NCBI GenBank assembly: GCA_965202915.1
Contig: OZ241847.1
Span: forward strand, 2,294,001-2,358,000
Source of the DNA: G965202915 sp965202915
GTDB taxonomy: Bacteria; Pseudomonadota; Gammaproteobacteria; Eutrophobiales; Eutrophobiaceae
Direction: 5' to 3'
Length of the DNA: 64,000 nt
Shown here piece by piece: positions 24,969-34,301 of the stretch (within the stretch, counting starts at the first letter, position 1; every line of letters begins with the position of its first letter). The notes below the pieces were generated by a model, which was given only the letters and a program-made list of their open reading frames with translations, was not told the DNA's origin and ran no database searches. The translations under genes and the position numbers were made by a program.

Positions 24969-25400
24969 CTATGCAAGCAAGCCGACCATCAACCCCGCCA
25001 ACGCCATCAGCGCCGCCAACACGCTACTCCCAAACCCAGCCACCCACTTGATGAGTTCATCCTTGCTCTGTACGATTTTGACCTCCATTTTGGCGATGTT
25101 TTCCGTGAGCTCGGCCCTCACCTCGGCGATGTTTTCCTTGAGCTCGGCTCTCACCTCGGCGATGTTTTCCTTGAGCCCAGCCTCCACCCTGGCGAGTTCG
25201 GCCTTGAACTCGGCCTCCACCCTGGCGAGTGCAGTCTTGAGACCGGCATCCACCTTGTCGAGGTTGTCCCTGGTTGCAAAATTCTCGTTAAGCAGCAGCA
25301 CCTGCTCCTCGGCCAGGACTTCCGCCTGTTGCTCGGTAAAACCCGCCTCGGTCAAATGCTTGATGTAGCGGTGGGTGTCAAAGGTGATGACTGTGCTCAT
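24969..25400 (-). CDS. DUF1640-type coiled-coil membrane protein
   Basis: The 143-residue protein begins FDTHRYIKHLTEAGFTEQQA, the usual start of the DUF1640 group, which resembles the mitochondrial calcium-uniporter regulators. A long coiled coil with 11-residue repeats (KENIAEVRAEL) spans about 55-115, and a C-terminal membrane helix (ALMALAGLMVGLL) ends the chain. It is probably a trimer anchored in the membrane. The ATG at 25400 is chosen to match the family; an upstream start would add 20 residues. Function unknown. Confidence 0.75.
   Translation of the reverse strand: MSTVITFDTHRYIKHLTEAGFTEQQAEVLAEEQVLLLNENFATRDNLDKVDAGLKTALARVEAEFKAELARVEAGLKENIAEVRAELKENIAEVRAELTENIAKMEVKIVQSKDELIKWVAGFGSSVLAALMALAGLMVGLLA
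25094..25195 (-). repeat. 33-base tandem repeats coding an 11-residue hendecad
   Basis: Three near-identical units, each starting GGCGATGTTTTCC on the plus strand, encode the ENIAEVRAELK hendecads of the coiled coil. The repeat can change copy number without breaking frame. Confidence 0.7.
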
Positions 25401-25903
25401 GCTTATCGTATCCCGACCGGGTGTGTTACCGATGTGACCGCGATTTGCTCCGCGGTGCAATCAATCAACGGGCCCGACCGACCGCTTGGAATTGTGGCTA
25501 TCATAAGCATCAACACTACTAATAATCGCCCGTCATCGCAAGCAATTTCCACCCCTCATCAATTATAGCCGCTTATCCCATACCCAAAGGGCACGACGTG
25601 CCTGTGATTTGCGGCTGGATTCCCGCCCGACTCTTGCCGGCTTGATTCGCCCGGCGGGGGCATTAACTATAATGCCGCCGCCCATATATTGATATTGCAC
25701 TCCTTATTTACTCCTATGGTGCGATATGTTGCTGAGCCCATACGACGCCGGGCGCGGTATATTCCGGCATTGGCGCCAACGCCACTGGCGGCATTTGCGC
25801 TCCCGACCGGGGATACAATCAAATTGATGAGACTGTTTTGCGGAAATTTTAAGGAATCGGTGTATAATAGATAAATTGATCACTATCCCTGGGAGGAGAA
25901 TGA
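25401..25903. other. 503-base divergent intergenic region
   Basis: It holds the start regions of the DUF1640 gene (minus) and trpS (plus). Apart from the trpS promoter and ribosome site, nothing clear is seen; 25610-25680 has GC-rich short inverted pieces. Confidence 0.45.
25838..25868 (+). promoter_or_regulatory. Probable trpS promoter
   Basis: A perfect TATAAT at 25863-25868 is preceded by TTGCGG with a 19-base spacer, 35 bases before the trpS start. A strong GGGAGGAG at 25891-25898 supports the TTG start at 25904. Confidence 0.5.
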
Positions 25904-27115
25904 TTGCTCATTTCTGGTAAGCAGCGAGTGCTGTCCGGCATGCGCCCAACGGGTCCGCTCCATCTTGGACATTATCATGGAGTGCTTAAAAACTGGCTTG
26001 ATTTACAGCATGAATATCAGTGCTTCTTTTTCGTGGCGGATTGGCATGCATTAACCACTGAATATGAGCAGACTTCGATCATTGCGGACAACGTCTGGAA
26101 TATGGTTATTAATTGGCTTGCGGTTGGAATCGACCCGGGTGCCGCCAAATTATTTATTCAATCCAGGGTGCCGGAACATGCTGAATTATATTTACTGTTG
26201 TCGATGTGCACGCCATTGAGCTGGCTGGAAAGAGTGCCCAGCTATAAGGATCAACAGGAAAAACTGGATCATAAAGATCTCGCCACTCATGGTTTTCTCG
26301 GCTATCCACTGCTACAAACCGCCGACATTATTATCTACAAGGCGGGGCTGGTGCCGATTGGGGATGATCAGCTTGCCCACGTCGAATTGTCCCGTGAAAT
26401 TGCCAGGCGTTTCAATCATATATACGGGCGCGAAGCCGGGTTTGAAGAAAAGGTCGAAACGGCGGCCAAAAAGATGGGTAAGAAAAATAATCGGCTTTAT
26501 CATCAGTTGCGCCGCAGTTATCAGGAACAGGGGGACGCGCAGGCATTGGAAAAGGCCCGCGCCTTGCTGGAATCTCAGCAAAACATCAGTATTGGCGACC
26601 GCGAACGTTTATACGGCTATCTTGAGGGCGGCGGCAAAATGATATTTCCCGAACCACAGGCATTGCTCACACCCTATTCCAAAATGCCCGGACTGGATGG
26701 CCAGAAGATGTCGAAATCCTATAATAATACAATCCTGCTGTGCGAACCGCCGGGTATTGTCGAAGACAAATTAAAGACGATGCCGACTGATCCGGCCCGC
26801 GTGCGTCGTACCGATCCGGGTACGCCTGAGCGATGCCCGGTCTGGGACCTGCATCAGATTTATTCCGATGATGAGGTAAAATCCAAAGTGCGCCAGGGAT
26901 GCACCTCCGCGGAAATCGGGTGTTTGGATTGTAAAAAATACATTATTGACGCGGTATTAAAAGAACAGGGAGAGATCCGCGCAAGAGTGAAGGATTATCA
27001 GGATGATCCGGAAACGGTAAAAGGGATTATTAATGAGGGTTGTGAGGCGGCCCGGGACGTGGCAAGAGAAACCCTTGAAGAAGTCAGGCGGGCGATGGGA
27101 ATGGACTATCGTTAA
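25904..27115 (+). CDS. trpS: Tryptophanyl-tRNA synthetase
   Basis: The 403-residue class I synthetase charges tRNA-Trp. The HIGH-type motif PTGPLHLGHYHG is at about 16-27 and the KMSKS loop GLDGQKMSKSYNN near 265. A segment of about 60 residues (from KKMGKKNNRLYH to LYGYLEGGG) between the catalytic halves makes it longer than the 330-residue form; such long forms occur in Pseudomonas and relatives. The TTG start is chosen because a Shine-Dalgarno GGAGG lies eight bases before it, and the nearby ATG at 25900 opens a six-codon frame only. It heads trpS-scpA-scpB-rluB. Confidence 0.93.
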   Translation: MLISGKQRVLSGMRPTGPLHLGHYHGVLKNWLDLQHEYQCFFFVADWHALTTEYEQTSIIADNVWNMVINWLAVGIDPGAAKLFIQSRVPEHAELYLLLSMCTPLSWLERVPSYKDQQEKLDHKDLATHGFLGYPLLQTADIIIYKAGLVPIGDDQLAHVELSREIARRFNHIYGREAGFEEKVETAAKKMGKKNNRLYHQLRRSYQEQGDAQALEKARALLESQQNISIGDRERLYGYLEGGGKMIFPEPQALLTPYSKMPGLDGQKMSKSYNNTILLCEPPGIVEDKLKTMPTDPARVRRTDPGTPERCPVWDLHQIYSDDEVKSKVRQGCTSAEIGCLDCKKYIIDAVLKEQGEIRARVKDYQDDPETVKGIINEGCEAARDVARETLEEVRRAMGMDYR

Positions 27116-27131
27116 CGCTGAGTTGATATGA

Positions 27132-27974
27132 TTGCCAATGCATACCACCGCGCCGGAAAATATCTCCGCCCCGAATAACTCCGAACCTGATTCAGCCGAG
27201 CAGCGCGAAATGCCGATAGCCATTTTGCAAGGCGAACCCTTGACTCAGGTGCCGAGAGATTTATATATCCCCCCGGATGCCCTGAACGTGTTTCTTGAGA
27301 CATTTGAGGGGCCGCTTGATCTGTTACTGTATTTAATCAAGCGCCAGAATATCGATATTCTGGATATCCCGATAGCGGATATTACCGCACAATACATGAA
27401 ATATATTGAGTTAATGGAGGAGCTGCGGCTTGAACTGGCGGGTGAATATCTGCTGATGGCGGCGATGCTGGCCGAGATAAAATCCAGGATGCTGCTTCCC
27501 AGGCCGGAAGCGGATGATGAGCAAGGCGATCCGCGGGCGGAGCTGGTTAAACGGATACAGGAATATGAGCGTTATAAACAGGCCGCAGAGGATCTGGATG
27601 CACTGCCGCGTTATGAGCGTGACGTGGCCGGCACGATGGTTGAGTTTCCGGACAAGCGGACCCGGGCAAAGCCACCGGAGGTTGCGCTGGATTCCATTGT
27701 ACGGGTTTTTGCCGAGGTCTTGAAACGTGCCGATATGTATGCGCATCACCATATACACAGGGAACCGCTGTCGGTAAGAGAGCGAATGATAGACATCCTG
27801 GACAGGATTGATGCTGAGTCTTTCACCGAATTTAAATATCTCTTCAAGGTAAAAGAGGGACGGGCGGGTGTGGTGGTTGCGTTTCTGGCGGTGCTGGAAC
27901 TGGTGAGAAACCGTCTGATTGAACTGGTGCAGAATGAAACCCATGGCCCTCTCTATATAAGGACGGCGGCGTGA
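27132..27974 (+). CDS. scpA: Segregation and condensation protein A
   Basis: The 280-residue kleisin bridges the SMC heads in chromosome condensation. Family features are FEGPLDLLLYLIKRQNIDIL near 56, the PIADITAQYMKYIE helix and the C-terminal winged helix. Residues 1-45 are a poorly conserved leader. ATG at 27138 is an equally likely start. Its stop overlaps the scpB start by four bases. Confidence 0.92.
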   Translation: MPMHTTAPENISAPNNSEPDSAEQREMPIAILQGEPLTQVPRDLYIPPDALNVFLETFEGPLDLLLYLIKRQNIDILDIPIADITAQYMKYIELMEELRLELAGEYLLMAAMLAEIKSRMLLPRPEADDEQGDPRAELVKRIQEYERYKQAAEDLDALPRYERDVAGTMVEFPDKRTRAKPPEVALDSIVRVFAEVLKRADMYAHHHIHREPLSVRERMIDILDRIDAESFTEFKYLFKVKEGRAGVVVAFLAVLELVRNRLIELVQNETHGPLYIRTAA

Positions 27975-28621
27975 ACCGGGATAAATTAAAAAATATTATT
28001 GAGGCGGCGCTGATGGTGGCGGAGCAACCATTGAATTTGAACCGGATACAGGGGCTGTTTGAAGATGAGCCGGAAAAACCGGAATATTCAGATATACATG
28101 CGTCAATAGAACAGTTGCAGCAGGAATACCGGGATCGCGGCATTGAACTGAAAGAGGTCGCCAGCGGGTTTCGCTTCCAGGCTCGGCCCGAATATTGTGA
28201 GTGGGTCAACAAACTGTTTGAAGAAAAATCACCGCGCTATTCAAGGGCCCTGCTGGAGACGCTGGCTATTATTGTCTATCGTCAGCCGGTTACCCGCGGT
28301 GAGATAGAGGATATACGCGGCGTCAGTATCAGTTCCTCGATTATAAAAACTTTGCAGGAAAGGAAATGGATCAGGGTTGCCGGTCATCGGGATCTGCCCG
28401 GCCGCCCCGCATTGCTGGCAACCACCAGGCAATTTCTCGATTATTTTAATCTCAAACGCCTGGCTGAATTGCCGGCCCTGGCTGAAATTGGAAGCGTGCA
28501 GGAGATCGATCCGGATCTGTTTGAAGATTTGCAAGAGGCGCCCGCCGCTGACTTATCCGCCCCGGAAGCCAATGACGACCAACCACGGCAGGTTAATGAG
28601 GGCAGCGGTTTTCCCAATTAG
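27971..28621 (+). CDS. scpB: Segregation and condensation protein B
   Basis: The 216-residue partner of ScpA has two winged-helix domains. Motifs are IIEAALMVAEQPLN at the N-terminus, FRFQARPEYCEWV near 60 and LETLAIIVYRQPVTRGEIE near 83, followed by RGVSISSSIIKTLQERKWI. The acidic C-terminal tail is variable. The GTG start is inside the scpA stop, giving translational coupling. Confidence 0.93.
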   Translation: MNRDKLKNIIEAALMVAEQPLNLNRIQGLFEDEPEKPEYSDIHASIEQLQQEYRDRGIELKEVASGFRFQARPEYCEWVNKLFEEKSPRYSRALLETLAIIVYRQPVTRGEIEDIRGVSISSSIIKTLQERKWIRVAGHRDLPGRPALLATTRQFLDYFNLKRLAELPALAEIGSVQEIDPDLFEDLQEAPAADLSAPEANDDQPRQVNEGSGFPN

Positions 28622-28665
28622 GATCACCGACCCTTTTGGGATCAAAGTTGGGTATCGATAACGTA

Positions 28666-29406
28666 ATGCCGGCAAGAATTCACAAGCTACTGGCAGATAA
28701 TGGCTATGGTTCCAGGCGGGAAATCGAATCATGGATACGTGCCGGAAGGATACGGGTTAATGGCAGCCCGGCCAAACTGGGCCAGCAGATCGATGGCAAG
28801 GATCGGATAAGCCTGGATCAAAAATCGTTGCGCGTTGATAGTGGCCGTACCAGAAAAAACCGTATCCTGGCATTTTACAAACCGGCGGGCGTGATCTGCA
28901 CGTCCAGGGACCCCGAGGGCAGGAAAACCGTCTTTGAATATTTGCCTGATCTGAAAAAACAACGCTGGGTGAGCGTGGGCAGATTGGATATCAATACCAG
29001 CGGTCTCATCCTGTTCGTCAATAATGGCGATTGGGCGCATCGTTTGATGCATCCCGCCAACATTATTGAAAGAGAATATGCGGTACGCATCCTGGGCAAA
29101 GTGGAAAAGGTAAACCTGCGGAATCTGCGTACCGGCGTCATGCTCAATAACAGATTGGCGCAATTTACTGATATTGTGGCGACGGCTGGCAAAGGAGTTA
29201 ATCAATGGTTTCACGTGGTATTGATGGAAGGCCGAAACCGGCAAGTGAGGAAAATGTGGGAGTCTCAGGGGTTTCAAGTGAGTCGATTGATTCGGGTCCG
29301 TTATGGCAGTTATATTCTGCCCAAGGCTAAAAAACCGGGCGAGGTCTGGCCGCTGACCAATACAGAAGCCGGTCGACTCATGGCATTGGCCGATAAAACC
29401 GGGTAA
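28666..29406 (+). CDS. rluB: 23S rRNA pseudouridine synthase RluB type
   Basis: The 246-residue enzyme would convert uridine 2605 of 23S rRNA to pseudouridine. An N-terminal S4 domain (IHKLLADNGYGSRREIESWI) is followed by the catalytic domain with GRLDINTSGLILFVNNGD, whose Asp is the nucleophile, and EGRNRQVRKMWES. The ATG at 28666 fits the family N-terminus better than an upstream TTG. It is shorter than the E. coli enzyme because the long charged tail is missing. Confidence 0.9.
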   Translation: MPARIHKLLADNGYGSRREIESWIRAGRIRVNGSPAKLGQQIDGKDRISLDQKSLRVDSGRTRKNRILAFYKPAGVICTSRDPEGRKTVFEYLPDLKKQRWVSVGRLDINTSGLILFVNNGDWAHRLMHPANIIEREYAVRILGKVEKVNLRNLRTGVMLNNRLAQFTDIVATAGKGVNQWFHVVLMEGRNRQVRKMWESQGFQVSRLIRVRYGSYILPKAKKPGEVWPLTNTEAGRLMALADKTG

Positions 29407-29412
29407 GCGGAT

Positions 29413-30063
29413 ATGCCGGCATTATCAGCGCAAAATTTGTTGACGGTGTACAACAGGCTGTATGAAGTCTATGGGGCGCAACACTGGTGGCCTGCTGAAT
29501 CGAGGTTTGAGGTCATGGTGGGCGCGATCCTGACCCAAAATACGGCCTGGAAAAATGTCGAGAAAACGATACAAAATCTCAAGCAGGCGCAATGCCTCTC
29601 CGCCAACAAACTCATTGGCCTGGCGGATACTGAGCTCAGCCGCTTGCTTCGTCCATCGGGTTATTTCAACCTCAAGGCAAAACGGCTGAAAAATTTTGTT
29701 CGCGCCTATCGACGCAGGGGCAAATATGCAGGGCTGCAAGCCATGGAAACCGATCAATTAAGACGGGTGTTGCTGGAAGTGAACGGGATTGGACAAGAAA
29801 CAGCCGATGATATCTTGTTGTACTCATTCGACAGGCCCGTATTTGTGGTGGATGCTTATACCCGCAGATTATTCAGTCATCTTGATTTGATAGGGGGGAA
29901 TGAATCGTATGAGACCCTGCGATTGGCGGTGCAACAAGCTCTTGCAACCACGGATGCAGGTTTATATAATGAATATCACGCGCTGATAGTGAGACATGCC
30001 AAGGAAAAATGCACACTCGGGGAGGATTGCCGGCATTGTCGTATTGTAGTGCCGCTGAATTGA
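29413..30063 (+). CDS. Endonuclease III-like HhH-GPD DNA glycosylase
   Basis: The 216-residue protein has the helix-hairpin-helix GPD fold: VMVGAILTQNTAWKNVEK near residue 35, the hairpin VNGIGQETADDILL near 117, and the catalytic Asp in VVDAYTRR. The Lys that endonuclease III uses for lyase chemistry (GVGRKTAN) is Glu here, so a glycosylase without strong lyase activity is likely. The C-terminal cluster region CTLGEDCRHC shows only three cysteines. It starts six bases after rluB. Substrate unknown. Confidence 0.8.
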   Translation: MPALSAQNLLTVYNRLYEVYGAQHWWPAESRFEVMVGAILTQNTAWKNVEKTIQNLKQAQCLSANKLIGLADTELSRLLRPSGYFNLKAKRLKNFVRAYRRRGKYAGLQAMETDQLRRVLLEVNGIGQETADDILLYSFDRPVFVVDAYTRRLFSHLDLIGGNESYETLRLAVQQALATTDAGLYNEYHALIVRHAKEKCTLGEDCRHCRIVVPLN

Positions 30064-30178
30064 AATATGGGGCGAAGCATTGATGAACCTGGCACATACT
30101 CACAAGATCGCGGTTGGCCTTGAACCTCCGGTGTGGCTTGCAGGTCCGCCACGCCATATTCTGTTGTCGCACGTTTAG

Positions 30179-30949
30179 ATGACGGGGACGATGATCCGCC
30201 GACGACAATCCCTGGTGGTCGCGAACTGGAAGATGAACGCTTCCCTGGAAACGATTCGGCCGTTGGTGCATGATATTCATCAGGGGCTGGGGGCCGGAAT
30301 ACAAAGGCAAATTGTCATTTGTCCGCCGTTTCCATATCTGCAGGAAGTATCGGCCTGTTTGCCCGGCAACGGGATGGCTCTGGGAGCGCAGGATATATCG
30401 GAGCATACCGCAGGGGCATACACCGGTGAAGTTGCAGGCTCAATGCTCAAAGATCATCAATGTGAAATGGTAATAGTGGGGCATTCGGAACGAAGGCGGG
30501 ATAACGCCGACACCGATGAACGGGTTGCCCGAAAATTTGCCCGGGCTATCGAGTCGGGACTGGTGCCGATATTATGTGTCGGGGAATCTCCTGCTGAGAG
30601 GCGGGCCGGTGATACCGAGCAGGTTATTATGCGCCAACTGTATGCGGTTTTGGAGGCCAATGGGATTGCCGCGTTTAAGCATGCCGTGATCGCGTATGAG
30701 CCGGTTTGGGCGATAGGGACAGGGGTCACCGCGACACCGGCGCAGGCACAGGAGGCGCATGCATTCATTCGCATGCACCTGGCAAGGCATGACAATGCGA
30801 CAGCGGAAAATGTTCGCATTCTCTACGGGGGTAGCGTAAAGGCGGACAATGCCGGGGAATTGTTTAAAATGACGGATATTGACGGCGGTCTGATTGGCGG
30901 CGCATCGTTACTGGCCACGGACTTTCTGGCCATTTGTCACTCAATCTAA
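30179..30949 (+). CDS. tpiA: Triosephosphate isomerase
   Basis: The 256-residue TIM barrel interconverts dihydroxyacetone phosphate and glyceraldehyde 3-phosphate. It shows VANWKMNAS (substrate Lys), VIVGHSERR (catalytic His), VIAYEPVWAIGTG (catalytic Glu) and LYGGSVKADNA. The first ATG is listed; a second at 30191 would also fit the family. It precedes secG by ten bases. Confidence 0.95.
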   Translation: MTGTMIRRRQSLVVANWKMNASLETIRPLVHDIHQGLGAGIQRQIVICPPFPYLQEVSACLPGNGMALGAQDISEHTAGAYTGEVAGSMLKDHQCEMVIVGHSERRRDNADTDERVARKFARAIESGLVPILCVGESPAERRAGDTEQVIMRQLYAVLEANGIAAFKHAVIAYEPVWAIGTGVTATPAQAQEAHAFIRMHLARHDNATAENVRILYGGSVKADNAGELFKMTDIDGGLIGGASLLATDFLAICHSI

Positions 30950-30959
30950 AGGTAGGAAA

Positions 30960-31391
30960 ATGGAATCATTCTATACAGTATTATTTGCAATACAGGTTAT
31001 CATTGCGGTTTGCCTGGTCGGCTTTATTCTTATCCAACATGGTAAAGGTGCGGACGCCGGCGCCGCATTCGGCAGCGGCGCATCATCCACTGTGTTTGGC
31101 AGTCAGGGCTCCAGCAGTTTTCTGACCAAGGTGACCACTTTTCTGGCGATTGTATTCCTGGGAAATAGTCTTTTTTTGGCGTATCTGGCCTCGAAAGGGG
31201 TTGGCGAACAGGCAACAAGTATCATGGATCAGGCACCGGTAACGGTTGAAGCGCCGATCACGGATGAACCGGCCAAAGAAGAGACCGCGTCCGACTCGGA
31301 GACTGCATCTGATCCGGAGACTGTATCTGAGCCGGAGACTGCGCCTGAGCCGGAGCCCATCCCGTCTGATTTGCCGACGCTGCCCGAATGA
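30960..31391 (+). CDS. secG: Protein translocase subunit SecG with acidic repeat tail
   Basis: The 143-residue subunit of the SecYEG channel has two membrane helices (residues 4-24 and 55-75) and the family loop QHGKGADAGAAFGSGASSTVFG. The ATG at 30960 has GGTAGG before it and matches the family. A tail from about 95 consists of Pro/Glu-rich repeats (SETASDPETVSEPETAPEPE), which is unusual in length but such tails vary. It is followed 12 bases later by tRNA-Leu, a common arrangement. Confidence 0.92.
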   Translation: MESFYTVLFAIQVIIAVCLVGFILIQHGKGADAGAAFGSGASSTVFGSQGSSSFLTKVTTFLAIVFLGNSLFLAYLASKGVGEQATSIMDQAPVTVEAPITDEPAKEETASDSETASDPETVSEPETAPEPEPIPSDLPTLPE

Positions 31392-31403
31392 CTTTGTTTT
31401 TAT

Positions 31404-31489
31404 GCCGATGTGGTGGAATTGGTAGACACGCTATCTTGAGGGGGTAGTGCCTTTATGGCGTGCCGGTTCGAGTCCGGCCATCGGCACCA
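31404..31489 (+). tRNA. tRNA-Leu (anticodon GAG)
   Basis: The 86-base sequence folds as a class II tRNA. The acceptor stem GCCGATG pairs with CATCGGC, the D-arm GTGGAATTGGTAGACACG and the anticodon loop CTTGAGG are typical of leucine, a variable arm follows, the T-arm contains GGTTCGAGTCC, and CCA is encoded. It closely resembles E. coli leuU. Confidence 0.95.
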
Positions 31490-31590
31490 GTATATATTCA
31501 GCGCGGGTTTTATGATCATGCGGCTTATCAAGCCATGGTGATCGCACCCCGGATAATCTAAAATACACCTTATATACCAGGTCATAAACT

Positions 31591-33984
31591 GTGAGCGTCA
31601 GGACAAAAGATACTGGTGCCGACGTCATTGAATCCATTCGTGTTCGGGGCATAGTGCAGGGCGTCGGTTTCCGTCCCACCGTCTGGCGTATCGCCAATGA
31701 ATACGGTCTCGCCGGCGAGGTACACAATGACGCAAACGGCGTGCTTATATATGTAATGGGTCATATCAAGACCGTGGATCAATTTATTCAACGCTTACAT
31801 GATGAAGCACCGCCATTGGCCCGTATCGACTCCATTGAACGTCAACCCTGTGGCAAACAATTAGCAGATAATCAATTTCGGATAACCCCAAGTAATACCG
31901 GAGTGCCGCTTACCGGGGTTGCCCCGGACTCGGGGACTTGCAGATCATGCATTGAGGAGATTTTTGATCCCGCCAACCGACGTTTTCGCTATCCGTTTAC
32001 AAACTGCACCCATTGCGGTCCCAGATTCACAATAATAAACAAGATCCCTTATGATCGATGCAATACATCGATGACCGGCTTTACAATGTGTGCAGCATGT
32101 GATGATGAATATCAAGACCCTGCAAACAGACGATTTCACGCACAGCCGAATGCCTGTTCAAAATGCGGCCCGCAGGTCTGGCTGGAACAGGCAAATGGCA
32201 ATATTGTGCCTGACGGTCAGGTCATTGAACGGGATGAGATTGATAATGTATGTTCACTGTTAAAACGGGGGCAAATTGTCGCTATCAAGGGTGTCGGCGG
32301 ATTTCATCTGGCCTGCGACGCATTAAATCAAGACGCCGTTCAAAAGTTGCGCCGCCGCAAACAACGGTATAAAAAACCTTTCGCATTGATGGCGTACCAT
32401 CCGGATATGATCAAATGTTATTGTGACGTTAATGCACCGGAAGAGCAGGCGCTCAGATCAGCATCGGCACCAATCGTCCTGTTAAAAATGAATCATAAAA
32501 ATCCGGTTGCGGAGGCGGTTGCCCCGGGACAAAACTGCCTGGGTTTTATGTTGCCGTATTCACCCGTGCATCATTTGATCCTGAAAAATATTGCACGCCC
32601 GCTGGTAATGACCTCGGGAAATATTGCCGATGCACCGCAATGCATCGACAATGCCGTTGCCAGACAAAAACTGAATTCCATTGTCGAGTACTTCCTGTTT
32701 AATGACCGCGACGTTGTCAATCGGATGGACGATTCGGTGGTGCGTATTGTTGCGGATGAGGTTCGGTTTTTACGCCGGGCGCGGGGATATGCGCCGGCGC
32801 CGTTGAAATTACCCGGGGGATTTTCAAATTGCCCCGAAATACTCGCCATGGGGGGAGAATTAAAGAATACCTTTTGCCTGGTTAAAGACGATAAGGCGAT
32901 TATCTCTCAACATCTTGGTGATCTTGAAAATGCCCCGACCCTTATGGATTACCGCAAGAATTTAAATCTATATCGCGATCTCTATCAGTCCAATCCGAAA
33001 GTTATCGCCATCGATCTGCATCCTGAATATCTGTCCGCCAAGGAAGGCAGGAAACTTGTTGAACAAACCAATACCACCCTGAATCAGATTCAGCATCATC
33101 ATGCGCATATCGCCAGTTGTATGGCGGAAAATCTGATCCCGTTCAATACCAACAAGATCCTCGGCGTTGCCCTGGATGGCCTGGGCTTTGGTGAGGACGG
33201 CACACTTTGGGGTGGGGAGTTTTTGCTTGCTGATTATCTGACGTATAAACGCCTGGCTAGTTTTAAGCCGGTTGCAATGCCAGGGGGAGTGCGGGCGATT
33301 TACCAACCCTGGCGCAATACCTATGCGCATATTGCGTCGACAATGGGTTGGGCCGGATATAAGGAAGAGTTCAATGATCTGGAATTAACCAAATTCCTGG
33401 AAAGCAAGCCACTCGCGACTTATGACGTCATGCTGAAAAACAGGCTCCATAGTCCTCTGGCAAGCTCCTGCGGCCGATTATTTGACGCGGCGGCGGCGGC
33501 AATCGGGGTTTGCAGGGAACAGCTTGCCTATGAAGGCCAGGCGGCAATGGAAATGGAGGCCATGGTCGATGAAAATGCCTTGCACAGGCAAGACCCGTCA
33601 TCGGCCTATCCGTTCTCCATATCGACACTGGACGATAAAAATATACTCTGCATGGAGCCGGAAAAGACCTGGCGGGGCCTGCTCGGAGACCTGCGTGCCG
33701 ACACCCGAAAACCGGTGATTGCGGCGCGTTTCCATAAAACCATGGCCAATATTATCTGTACCATGATCGATAGAATAGCATCCGACGATCAAGCCGGTTA
33801 CACTGTCGACACCATTGCGTTGTCGGGGGGCGTCTTTCAAAACAGGCTGCTTACGGAGCTGGTCATCTTGCAGCTTAAATCAGAACAATATAATGTGATC
33901 ACCCATCGACAATTGCCGGCCAATGATGGCGGCCTGTCTTTGGGACAGGCCGTGATTGCAGCCGCAAGATCAATTGCAACTTAA
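31591..33984 (+). CDS. hypF: Carbamoyltransferase HypF
   Basis: The 797-residue protein makes the cyanide ligand precursor of [NiFe]-hydrogenase by transferring carbamoyl to HypE. It has an acylphosphatase domain (VQGVGFRPTVWRIANE, residues 21-36), two zinc fingers of the C-x2-C-x18-C-x2-C type (CRSC to CTHC and CAAC to CSKC), a YrdC-like domain (about 215-405), and a Kae1-like domain with HHHAHIASCMAE near 495. The GTG start follows a tRNA gene by 101 bases. It heads the maturation operon. Confidence 0.95.
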   Translation: MSVRTKDTGADVIESIRVRGIVQGVGFRPTVWRIANEYGLAGEVHNDANGVLIYVMGHIKTVDQFIQRLHDEAPPLARIDSIERQPCGKQLADNQFRITPSNTGVPLTGVAPDSGTCRSCIEEIFDPANRRFRYPFTNCTHCGPRFTIINKIPYDRCNTSMTGFTMCAACDDEYQDPANRRFHAQPNACSKCGPQVWLEQANGNIVPDGQVIERDEIDNVCSLLKRGQIVAIKGVGGFHLACDALNQDAVQKLRRRKQRYKKPFALMAYHPDMIKCYCDVNAPEEQALRSASAPIVLLKMNHKNPVAEAVAPGQNCLGFMLPYSPVHHLILKNIARPLVMTSGNIADAPQCIDNAVARQKLNSIVEYFLFNDRDVVNRMDDSVVRIVADEVRFLRRARGYAPAPLKLPGGFSNCPEILAMGGELKNTFCLVKDDKAIISQHLGDLENAPTLMDYRKNLNLYRDLYQSNPKVIAIDLHPEYLSAKEGRKLVEQTNTTLNQIQHHHAHIASCMAENLIPFNTNKILGVALDGLGFGEDGTLWGGEFLLADYLTYKRLASFKPVAMPGGVRAIYQPWRNTYAHIASTMGWAGYKEEFNDLELTKFLESKPLATYDVMLKNRLHSPLASSCGRLFDAAAAAIGVCREQLAYEGQAAMEMEAMVDENALHRQDPSSAYPFSISTLDDKNILCMEPEKTWRGLLGDLRADTRKPVIAARFHKTMANIICTMIDRIASDDQAGYTVDTIALSGGVFQNRLLTELVILQLKSEQYNVITHRQLPANDGGLSLGQAVIAAARSIAT

Positions 33985-34000
33985 CAACGGGAGTATAAGT

Positions 34001-34279
34001 ATGTGTTTGGGAATACCCGGTCAGATCGTGGAGATCGCGGACGAAGAGAATAAACTCGCTATTGTGAACGTCGCCGGTATAAAACGACGGATAAACGTCA
34101 CTTGTATTGTTGATGAAACTCATCCGCCGGATTCTTGCGTCGGTGACTGGGTGCTCATACACGTTGGCTTTGCGATGAGTCGCATCGACGAAGCGGAGGC
34201 CAATAAAACCCTGGAACTACTTGCCGAGATCGGCGAAATGCAGCAAGAGATGGATTTGTTGCGCACAAGTTCTTCATAA
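34001..34279 (+). CDS. hypC: Hydrogenase maturation chaperone HypC
   Basis: The 92-residue chaperone begins MCLGIPGQI with the essential Cys2, and carries the VGDWVLIHVGFAM motif. It holds the Fe(CN)2CO unit with HypD and delivers it to the large subunit. The ATG at 34001 has ACGGGAG before it and lies 16 bases after hypF. Confidence 0.95.
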   Translation: MCLGIPGQIVEIADEENKLAIVNVAGIKRRINVTCIVDETHPPDSCVGDWVLIHVGFAMSRIDEAEANKTLELLAEIGEMQQEMDLLRTSSS

Positions 34280-34301
34280 AGCCCAACCCGCAAATAAGCC
34301 C

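Noticed and set aside
24919..25368. Ser/Leu/Thr-rich plus-strand frame of 149 residues
   Set aside because: It is the mirror of the DUF1640 coiled coil.
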